Below, one piece after another: positions 16,701 through 21,793 of a DNA stretch of 21,793 nucleotides (its first letter is position 1; each line of letters begins with the position of its first letter). The position numbers and the translations under genes were made by a program. The stretch is from a virus, in the IMG/VR virus record IMGVR_UViG_3300046698_000376, positions 1 to 21,793 of that record; one strand, 5' to 3'. Under the pieces are notes generated by a model. That model did no database searches and was not told where the DNA came from. It saw only the letters and a list, made by a program, of their open reading frames with translations.

Positions 16701-16833
16701 AGCCTTGGAAGAGCACTGCGATAAGATCGTGGAGAGAGAGCGCAGAGAGCAGATCGAGGATGGAATCGACGCAATCAAAAAGGACGAAGCTGATAAAGCT
16801 GTCCCATCGACCAGCACCGGCGGAGGGGGATAA
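7774..16833 (+). CDS. Giant multidomain polyvalent protein (3019 aa)
   Basis: The frame is open without a stop for 3019 codons from ATG 7774. By rough residue position: two WDES(A/S)PAIPL repeats (8-34); Pro/Ala linker; Ala/Gly hydrophobic segment (190-265); Pro-rich linker; RelA/SpoT-like segment (475-615); SH3-like strands (665-730); HAD-like motifs in permuted order (750-845); low-complexity linker (860-930); YHKSAVEAALKKGEEVDPEVLKDYPDL, a motif recurrent in phage polyvalent proteins (992-1018); winged helix (1033-1087); charged coiled coil (1170-1220); SH3-like strands (1360-1430); mixed helical domains to 1995; low-complexity linker (1998-2148); long helical C-terminus (2150-3019) with a hydrophobic helix near 2716-2740. 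Proteins of this kind are thought to be injected with phage DNA and act against host defences. Activity of any domain here is unproven. Confidence 0.8.
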   Translation: MPTAQAQWDESAPAIPLSQQSASGWDESSPAIPLPKAAPAPQAAPGPQPAAAPAPQPVSAQPPAPRQPDTIGPAPEPGRIERARQWLVNSNPGQMLERNAPGVASALGLTPTESDAARQERHATDTFPYHPIQAAEQINKGMRVNQGYADAYDKLAGEHPDWDEGAVRRVLADRGITPATISERAGGAHEVASGLMEEAKPLMVAGAAAAPLRTAAALGLGLAGQKAGEKTATALGATPNEAALTGDVTGLGGAVLGAGVHGDVGETTARIPDPVTGEVRDVPVKTAAVGGPGFGAAVGRDESGQVYAGGRVGPYSKNWRSSAAPRPLVQPSTEPLALPAPEGSVPAEAARPAPPPGVGPIIEGEGVPIPAQTPRTAPPPPAPAARPPQAPNLAQAEAALRGKSIEEIQRAGQPAAAPVVPPPPSTIQPVPESPQGAPATPQTPVPAPAAPAAPQPQAGGQRPAVQASGEPAELRKSAQEQKPDLEAMAGQVAAAVPGTDVVGPRVKKIDSMENKAGRVDENGVAKTPETIEDPLGVRLVAPKPAAVSAVEQAVREKMPVVSTDKIDSNGLDVTQFGVAGRPGEPMQTMEVQVVKGPAQAAAMKASDADYARQKEVQAEADKAAPGSWQQKAAQKEADEIGAQIEARMVKAKAQDAKAAAKKPATPQVPAMPGTAPLGAQPVGLAHPLRKGETVVLPDGRKATALHHNPNYSQGGRVTVQAEGSKTPETFKGSQLKRTPAAQAPGPVGAPLPERVQQIKDVAAKGTPVKIFTARGDDPEVKRWLQQHGLGNLPVTNVKGHDFGGLIDNEVNVPTNSDKPFQIPTVPEGKTLYVDLDGTLAKQPMEGQPNEQRISAEQPAGNAANGRPEEAQGAIQKQPAAQVDERQPGQGGREDGGRVQPVEQGIEPAGESAVQAKPGGEENRGKEVASKPSAVVNTIAGKMDLDEFERNGYAPEQVTREDWTNLQRAARRAMGQSEESGTRYAPYADYEGYHKSAVEAALKKGEEVDPEVLKDYPDLKPAAAKAVEVSKNPVSLSEKQSFTLRQMSDGKEASWLTSEMAAGLEKKGLIKYESGNAYRITEQGKKAVAEPAAPKAVEKAVPAKRPTRADGRLIPQAGDQVYKAVPGFGGVPAYVNGKAFKSPGGFVRIRDTGTNALIGGRGATGKTYALDDSWTVRGDPEVERRKTAREEKEKARKEEREAEERGEKTNIENRIAKYGELKASDVKFSDVLEDPQGKHWVVREVLPVEGRGPNAEPFIGVVDPANLRESPGNTGNLAGWRKVGTNALVEPMPDWRAELAKEDGAKAPEPPVLKPEPAAKPVDPDERDRAEIARLEAMRFKTRGQENQIEILKARIGTPADKYKVGDGVGYKVASGGKTAQINRGFRVVEVLPESKEAVIRQVADTGLTSTGGNYDKIGDQTIHVGDLVRDRSYDAKPQFSAGARAKVQPKPEQPAPVKTEGGEVTIGSAQPERGGQREDIERTLRTYQEKGKPAIIEGDQLIIRDGRYQMTWDNGRLKIGKIHDLAKAGWESVLDRSGIGTQDRWTSFNQAAKDEYDSRAKDRADRDAEAQAKRETEEMERAHTAELQERFTTEMRDRLARAKFTPGTMIPRGPKGELPEVKGDTLGGLIVHKAISERTFSNKRGSGSDWEVSHIPSGLAILRGLSNRDNAKIAAVRLADIGNWNRPQKELEADKDLRGRGAELAKAVREGATAMTPNDLKAMEARPVPEKAPVAEIAPKSAPVPVAAVKADASAVAPGTEPPSELEQWKAELAAMLGKDRSHFGKTNPQVAVLQGRIADAEHAVKTSGLPLTEPEEKLVTDPDKNKWKYQAEYFVKALEPVKQAWIDKFHSGNGKDAWDWESLSDSKKAPNLEGIHPDGFPDDFIRIEVPNDGKFLVKNTPAAIDRLLKSAPSAFAEPTHTIPGTAKRSVPRAPKELEPDKLIAFHKAQIEETEQDLKRSRPEDREFLQDKLKAARANLAAAQQAAKDVFKETRDKYAKQNGGDGSKTEKEMGRPNGRDIDNPGGRSGPDRGGLQATSTRAELAKLSKPGEVAKDQHGKTASEDSTGAHGLHEPGGRPIQKGDESGGKETELGQGRHGDLLDARAGTDRGGRPKDDGDDQATGKETLTQRAESKQPTARTSGDAGVGKLSDLGTKFYSNPFFDPGLYKQFIGDPIKEWASDKETTGDTQKALMRETRGQRDRREAIAAHKLSKELRDWDRRSRADSLAFMNAVEHVGGKTIDDLAPKDRDLAELLSAMGDHLKAKIEALQPDVIRHWIENYYAHLWEKPSQARSVIQAMYASKRPFAGRASFLRQRTVPNMQDGIDMGLKPATWNPVRNALLKFHEMNQFIMGHETLQVMKDSGTAKYVRAGSRQPEGWVRLDDRIGTVYGREKIINENKLDAATYDKTYKGGNQPIPSVARADVDEAMNDATIIRGYYYAPADAAKAFNNYMSTGLAGRSGVYDALRWANNNLNIMQLAISGFHATMTTFAAAAGDTGLAIQQATEGKPIEAGVSLFRGVTALPSLINTLRNGIKLHREYVDPGTYAEMSRQADAIARAGGRFAANTVEIRPLDKAVNALRNGAVLEGLSAVPGTLLHAITDPLMKFYVPMMKFGAFYNMSSNVLENAEQGNWSPEQTRVRVQEAWKSVDNRFGELVRDNLFWHKALLDVLDLTTRSVGYTYGTINEYAGAAYDTAKQAGKAASGQRPRVTDRMAFAIASFINAGIIGGALTYLMTGQRPREWKDYYFPKKANSSRLSMPVYPTQIINMMFHPVSTMTNKISPILGALTQAIQNRDFYGTEIRHPDDSTVKQLWEFSKWAARQPAPFAAESAERQLKQRGAGPSLAEILHSAHQHPGDVVSGFFGFNPAPAYIEHSTAYNLAQKYSLANRPPGTKTAEDTARYDAKQAIRTMQRTGDVDQDQIDRYVQQGVLKDEDVDKVMREADEVPIVHAAKSLHVDQYLNVYQKATPEEREALEEHCDKIVERERREQIEDGIDAIKKDEADKAVPSTSTGGGG
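7795..7824 (+). repeat. N-terminal WDExxPAIPL motif, copy 1
   Basis: Codes for WDESAPAIPL, residues 8-17 of the giant protein. It pairs with a second copy 51 bases downstream. Similar short Trp-Asp/Pro-Ala repeats occur at the start of large phage proteins; a packaging or processing role is only a guess. Confidence 0.7.
7846..7875 (+). repeat. N-terminal WDExxPAIPL motif, copy 2
   Basis: Codes for WDESSPAIPL, residues 25-34, differing from copy 1 by one residue. Codon choice differs between the copies, so the peptide rather than the DNA appears to be conserved. Confidence 0.7.
9196..9627 (+). other. RelA/SpoT-like nucleotidyltransferase segment (in giant protein)
   Basis: Residues about 475-618. 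The order of motifs resembles the (p)ppGpp synthetase fold: RVKK (Arg505, Lys507, Lys508), then DPLGVRLV with Asp533 and Arg538, then a spacer, GLDVTQFGV where synthetases have a GYxSxH element, then MEVQVV with Glu590 and Gln592, and a closing DADYARQ helix. The substrate-stacking Tyr and the His of the GY..H element are replaced by Leu and Gln, so the domain may be inactive or act on another substrate. Assigned by eye. Confidence 0.5.
10021..10335 (+). other. HAD-like phosphatase segment, motifs in permuted order (in giant protein)
   Basis: Residues about 750-854. PERVQQIKDVAAKG leads into KIFTARGDD (Lys769-Asp777), then LPVTNVKGHDFGGLIDNE with Lys798, Asp807, Asn808, and only then LYVDLDGTLAK with the DxDxT nucleophile motif (Asp834, Asp836, Thr838). 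In ordinary HAD 5'(3')-nucleotidase-like proteins, DxDGT comes first and the FTAR and VTNxK...DD parts follow. Here the order is II-III-IV-I, as a circular permutation would give. Confidence 0.6.
10374..10381 (+). promoter_or_regulatory. Shine-Dalgarno for nested gene at 10388
   Basis: AGAGGAGG lies six bases before the GTG at 10388. It is one of the best RBS matches in the window and serves no start in the giant frame, which supports translation of the +1-frame ORF. Confidence 0.6.
10388..10555 (+). CDS. Nested +1-frame small phage protein, PFKSxxQRKWMxAN type (55 aa)
   Basis: This ORF lies wholly inside the giant gene, in its +1 frame. It starts at GTG with a strong SD and ends at TAG. The protein opens (M)PFKSNQQRKWMNANRDK; short phage proteins beginning MPFKSxAQRxWM(x)AN recur widely, and this is a good match from memory. 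The rest is basic (SKPSRAGKRIAGKK). GC-ending codons are 48 of 55 (87%) in this frame against 25 of 56 (45%) in the giant frame. The giant frame here reads as Gly/Gln/Glu/Pro-rich low complexity (residues 872-927). All this points to a real overprinted gene. The function is unknown; basic charge hints at nucleic-acid or virion contact. Confidence 0.65.
   Translation: MPFKSNQQRKWMNANRDKVGAKTVDEFNRSSKGLNLPEKAPSKPSRAGKRIAGKK
10829..10854 (+). repeat. 26-bp direct repeat, left copy
   Basis: This is the left copy of a repeat matching positions 11039-11064 at 25 of 26 bases (core CCAAGGCGGTCGAG). It codes for the linker PAAAKAVE. The copies are 210 bases (70 codons) apart, in frame, and bracket the winged-helix segment. 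Confidence 0.75.
10870..11034 (+). other. Winged-helix-like segment (in giant protein)
   Basis: Residues 1033-1087. The pattern is LSEKQSFTLRQM, helix, WLTSEMAAGLEKKGLIKY, then a short wing and YRITEQGKKAV, the layout of MarR/PadR-like winged helices. GC of 10861-11040 is 49% (88 of 180), against 58% just upstream and 77% just downstream. Codon use is also more A/T-ending. This suggests a separately acquired module. Confidence 0.6.
11039..11064 (+). repeat. 26-bp direct repeat, right copy
   Basis: The right copy codes for PAAPKAVE and differs from the left copy by a single G to C change. It follows immediately after the winged-helix segment. Confidence 0.75.
13755..13760 (+). promoter_or_regulatory. 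Shine-Dalgarno for nested gene at 13766
   Basis: GAGGGA lies five bases before the ATG at 13766 and matches no start in the giant frame. It favours 13766 over the earlier in-frame ATG at 13739. Confidence 0.5.
13766..13933 (+). CDS. Nested +1-frame small protein A (55 aa)
   Basis: This ORF lies inside the giant gene in the +1 frame, from ATG 13766 to TAG 13931-13933. The protein has ordinary composition: MPSKMEETAARLRKKWEG, then DGILITPVAGQGRIEAAYK, then a Ser/Pro tail. The giant frame over the same bases is Gly/Arg/Asp-rich low complexity. GC3 is 35 of 55 here against 27 of 55 in the giant frame, so codon bias favours it only modestly. It is followed 12 bases later by a second nested ORF in the same frame, and the pair looks like a small two-gene unit. 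I recognise no family. Confidence 0.5.
   Translation: MPSKMEETAARLRKKWEGRTDGILITPVAGQGRIEAAYKLLQQEQNSPSSPSPEK
13936..13940 (+). promoter_or_regulatory. Shine-Dalgarno for nested gene at 13946
   Basis: AAGGA lies five bases before the ATG at 13946, in the short gap between the two nested ORFs. Confidence 0.5.
13946..14215 (+). CDS. Nested +1-frame small protein B (89 aa)
   Basis: This ORF lies inside the giant gene in the +1 frame, from ATG 13946 to TAG 14213-14215. The protein is balanced and looks folded: KPLAKIVPEHMVYMNPEEDP, a basic helix (FRRAMKAAARKLNW), a TVIFSTPEQGPTVEGVRKM strand-helix, a charged helix and a Pro/Asn/Gln tail. GC-ending codons are 64 of 89 (72%) against about 39% (35 of 90) in the giant frame. 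The giant frame here (residues 2058-2148) is Gly/Asp/Lys/Thr low complexity. With its own RBS this is the strongest of the two tandem nested candidates. I recognise no family. An untranslated coincidence is possible but the codon signal argues against it. Confidence 0.6.
   Translation: MEKPLAKIVPEHMVYMNPEEDPFRRAMKAAARKLNWDKDDTVIFSTPEQGPTVEGVRKMMEMTRQLEKKHSRNAPNQSNPQPELPATQA
14221..16650 (+). other. C-terminal helical region, LPD38-like (in giant protein)
   Basis: Residues about 2150-2960. It starts at KLSDLGTKFYSNPFFDPGLY and is almost entirely helical. It contains VIRHWIENYYAHLWEKP, several amphipathic Ala/Gly helices, a membrane-like helix (FAIASFINAGIIGGALTYLM, near 2720-2739) and REWKDYYFPK. 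Large phage polyvalent proteins often end in such a region, named large polyvalent-associated domain 38. The assignment is from memory of that style. Confidence 0.45.
16822..16828 (+). promoter_or_regulatory. Shine-Dalgarno for small terminase gene
   Basis: GGAGGGG lies four bases before the ATG at 16833, inside the Gly-rich last codons of the giant gene. It fixes the TAATG overlap as the start. Confidence 0.6.
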
Positions 16834-17417
16834 TGGACACTGAAACCGCCATTGCCGCCCCGCTCCAGCCGCAGGTGCTGCGCTTCATCGACGCCTACTG
16901 CGCCTGCCGGGACGTGAAGCGGGCGGCCATCGAAGCGGGCTATGGATCGAAGGACGGGCCCGGCCTCTACCGCCGTGCCGCGGTCCACGCCGAGATCACC
17001 CGCCGGCTGGGCAACATCGAGGGCGAGGTTGACAAGATCATCGCCAAGAAGCGGGTGGTCAACGTCGAGGCCCTGGACCATGAACTGATGCAGGTGGTCA
17101 AGATTCCGCGCGAGGTGCTGCTGGAGACGCCCAGCCTGGCCACTCCCAAGGTCAACGCTATCGAGATGGGGTACAAGCGCATCGGCTTACTGATCGATGA
17201 CAACTTTGTGCCCGACGCTTCGAGCGGCCCCCAGGCCGAGCAGGCACCGCGCATCTACCGGCCGGCGGAGCAGACCATCATCACCCACCAGATCACCGAG
17301 ACCCGGCAGGTGGTGAGGCAGACTGCGCCGATGGAAGTCATAAAGGAGCGCATCCGGGCAATGACTACCCCGCCGCCCACCATCGATGCCGAGCCGGACC
17401 CCTGGGCGGACTTCTAG
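16833..17417 (+). CDS. terS: Terminase small subunit (194 aa)
   Basis: The ATG at 16833 shares one base with the giant gene's TAA. Residues about 12-60 are the DNA-binding helix-turn-helix of the Terminase_2-like group: VLRFIDAYCACRDVKRAAIEAGY, then a short helix and VHAEITRRL. A charged oligomerisation helix follows (70-95). A KVNAIEMGYKRIGLLID segment (about 115-131) matches the usual end of the conserved part. The tail is Pro/Thr-rich. The role is recognition of the phage DNA for packaging and recruitment of the large subunit. The large terminase follows two bases downstream, which makes the call firm. The length is typical for the family. Confidence 0.85.
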   Translation: MDTETAIAAPLQPQVLRFIDAYCACRDVKRAAIEAGYGSKDGPGLYRRAAVHAEITRRLGNIEGEVDKIIAKKRVVNVEALDHELMQVVKIPREVLLETPSLATPKVNAIEMGYKRIGLLIDDNFVPDASSGPQAEQAPRIYRPAEQTIITHQITETRQVVRQTAPMEVIKERIRAMTTPPPTIDAEPDPWADF

Positions 17418-18920
17418 CCATGGCCCTGACGCTCCTTGAAAGCAGAGGGATGCTTGCCCTCCCAGCCAATCTGTCTGAGGTAAATGGATGGGCTCCGAAC
17501 AGTTCTCCGCAGCTCACAGCCCTCGAATCGCGCGCTCAAATGCTGCTCTATGGGGGGGCATCTGGCGGCGGCAAATCCTCATGGTTGGTCGGTGACTCCG
17601 CACAGGAGTATGACAACCCCCGATTCCGCGGCATCCTGCTCCGCAAGTCCTACACGGAAATGACGAACCTCATGGACGAGATGGAGCGCATCTATCTCCC
17701 CCTGGGCGGCCGGAAGTCGGATGGCGGCAAGCTCTGGAGGTTCCCGGCCGGCGGCATGATGCGCCTTGGCTACATGGCCAAAGATTCCGACGTTGAACTC
17801 TACACCGGCAAGCCTATCTCTTGGCTTGGCATCGATGAAGCGCAGTTCCAGACAGAGGATCGCGTCCGCTCGCTACTGCCGTGGGTGTCGACGCCGACCG
17901 AGTACGGCCTCCGTGATCGCGTTAGGATCACCGCGAACCCCTCGACGCCCTGGCTGCGCCAAGTCTTTCTCAATGGCGAGTGTCCTGTCTGCCACCCCGA
18001 GCGGTCGGTGATCCCGGCGGCCGTCTACGCGGGCGCGCGCTGGAAGAAGGACGACAGCCCGGTCATGCTGACCACCGCATTTATCCCGGCGCTGCTCAAA
18101 GACAATCCAGCCTACGATGAGCGCAAAATGGCAATGCTGCTCTCGCAGACCGCCGACGTGCGCAAGAAGTTGATCGATGGATGCTGGTGCCACACGGAGG
18201 GAGCCTTCTTCCCCTTCCTCAACGAGAGCTACATCCTGCCGTATTCGGAGTGCGGCGAGCAGTGGTGGATGACCCATTTCCTTTCGATGGACTATGGCTA
18301 TTCCGGCTCGGCGGCGGCAACAGGTCTCTACTTCATGCACGAGAATACCCGCATCTACAAGATCGGCGAGGATGTCGAGCGCACGATGAAGTCCGAGGAG
18401 TACGCGCATCACATCGCGCGGAAGTTCTTGCAGCGCATCGGGCCAGGCGGACAGCGGTGCCGGATCGTTTCAGGGTACGCAGATCCTGCCATGGATGCGC
18501 ACACCGGAACAGGCAAGAGCAACCTCGATCTCATCAATGCAGTTCTGGTGAATGAGGGTATGACTTTGACCAAGGCGGCCAAGGATTCCGTAGGCAATGC
18601 GCAGTTGCTTAGTGGCAAGTTGAGCCGCGGCGAGTTCATCGTGACCGACCTTTGCCCGAAGACTTACGAGAGCCTATCTAGCCGGAAGTGCGACCCGGAA
18701 AGGCCCGGCGCCATCCTCAAGGTTAGCGGAGAGGACTTAGACGACGTGCTCGACGAAACGCTCTACGGCCTGAACCAGTTCCTCACCGGCGACCGCAAGC
18801 CGGATCAAGTTGTCACCGAGGAGAAGATACAGGCGCTCATTGCGGCTGGCGTCGATCAGCGGTCGATTGCCGTCACGCGCTGGAAGCTGGACCGGGAGGT
18901 TGAGAAGATGAGCGGGCCGG

Positions 18921-21295
<2,375 letters not shown>

Positions 21296-21299
<4 letters not shown>

Positions 21300-21511
21300 G
21301 GTTCAACCTCCACTTTCATTGGTGCGTAGACTTCGATTTTGGTTCTGACGCTATTTCTCCAGAGACGGTCTGCCGTTGGAAACATCTTGCGCGCTTCCTC
21401 AATGTCGATCTCCCGCTCAAGCGTGATCCACGGCTGCCGGCCCAGGTCCAGGTACAAGTCCCGCCACTTGGTCAGTCGCCAAAGATACTGCCAACTGCGC
21501 GTGCGCTTCAT
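21296..21511 (-). CDS. Hypothetical Trp/Arg-rich small protein upstream of groES (71 aa)
   Basis: The ATG at 21511 shares one base with the upstream TGA (TGATG) and follows AAGGAAGG by four bases, which argues for it over the TTG at 21514. The stop overlaps the groES ATG. The protein is basic and tryptophan-rich at the N-terminus (SWQYLWRLTKWRDLYLDLGR), with an acidic helix (EREIDIEEARKM) and a beta-like end (TKIEVYAPMKVEVEP). I recognise no domain. Overlaps on both sides show it belongs to the chaperonin operon. Confidence 0.6.
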
Positions 21512-21696
21512 CAAGCCTTCCTTAGAGCTTCAGCCACGGTTTCAATCGGAATCCGGTTAAGGAATACGGAGTGGCCGCCGCGAAGATGGCATTCGGTTCC
21601 CTCTTCGGTCGGGGTGCGGTTGATGCTGTCAATGGCGAGTAGGACAATCGATGCTTCTAATTTTCCATCCTCGGCGAAAACCTCAAACACATTCAT
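21511..21696 (-). CDS. Hypothetical small protein (61 aa)
   Basis: The ATG at 21696 is chosen because the stop of the gene upstream overlaps it (ATGA) and AGGAG lies nine bases before it; the frame is open further up to 21777. The protein reads MNVFEVFAEDGKLEAS, a hydrophobic IVLLAIDSI strand or helix, then ECHLRGGHSVFLNRIPIETV and a short helix. I recognise no family. The next gene starts on the last base of its TGA. Confidence 0.55.
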   Translation of the reverse strand: MNVFEVFAEDGKLEASIVLLAIDSINRTPTEEGTECHLRGGHSVFLNRIPIETVAEALRKA

Positions 21697-21793
21697 CGCT
21701 TCACGCTCCTGTTTCTCCAAAGGCAGCACCACGGCACAAACTCGCACCGGATGACGCCCGTCTCTCCATCCCGGCATTTGGCCCGGATGATCT
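21693..21793 (-). CDS. 3' end of an unidentified gene, cut by the window edge
   Basis: The last 32 residues are visible, in the frame ending at TGA 21695-21693. They read IIRAKCRDGETGVIRCEF, a VPWCCLW cluster and a basic end. Four cysteines suggest metal binding. The frame was picked over the two others because its stop overlaps the next ATG, as at the other junctions of this operon, and because its residues look protein-like. Start and function lie outside the window. Confidence 0.45.
   Translation of the reverse strand, partial: IIRAKCRDGETGVIRCEFVPWCCLWRNRSVKR

Overview
The window is a tightly packed, GC-rich stretch of tailed-phage genome (a free phage or a prophage fragment). The evidence is a large and small terminase pair, several virion-type genes, a 3019-codon giant gene of the phage polyvalent-protein type, and start/stop overlaps of 1-4 bases at most junctions. 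No integrase, portal or capsid gene is recognisable here, and no gene-free stretch longer than 20 bases exists. The host cannot be named from the sequence. The tail-nozzle-like protein, putative ejection proteins and acetyltransferase-like gene suggest a podovirus-like layout, which is an inference.

Plus strand, 1-18967: a 51-codon small gene; a 1021-aa tail/neck protein with repeated beta modules and a propeller-like C-terminal half; a 358-aa Fn3-like structural protein; a 120-aa His/Cys-rich protein; a 146-aa GNAT-like protein; a 341-aa protein ending in a Hint (hedgehog/intein) domain that lacks the usual C-terminal His-Asn; a 539-aa Ala/Pro/Gln-rich putative internal virion protein; the 3019-aa polyvalent protein; then small and large terminase subunits. 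The giant gene shows a RelA/SpoT-like segment, a HAD-like segment with its motifs in permuted order, a winged-helix segment framed by 26-bp direct repeats, SH3-like and coiled-coil stretches, and a C-terminal LPD38-like part.

Minus strand, 21793-18921: a compact operon read toward the terminase. It runs from a partial gene through two unknown small genes to groES, a small double-CxCG protein, groEL and a small beta-rich protein. Successive genes overlap by 1-4 bases. The last gene overlaps the 3' end of the large terminase by 47 bases in convergent orientation. The phage therefore carries its own chaperonin system, plausibly to fold its structural proteins; both partners look diverged at the GroES-GroEL contact surfaces.

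The most unusual signal lies inside the giant gene. In two low-complexity linkers, three short ORFs (55, 55 and 89 codons) are read in the +1 frame. Each has a good Shine-Dalgarno sequence, protein-like composition and a higher GC3 than the giant frame at the same place. They look like overprinted genes, with the giant frame passing over them as linker.
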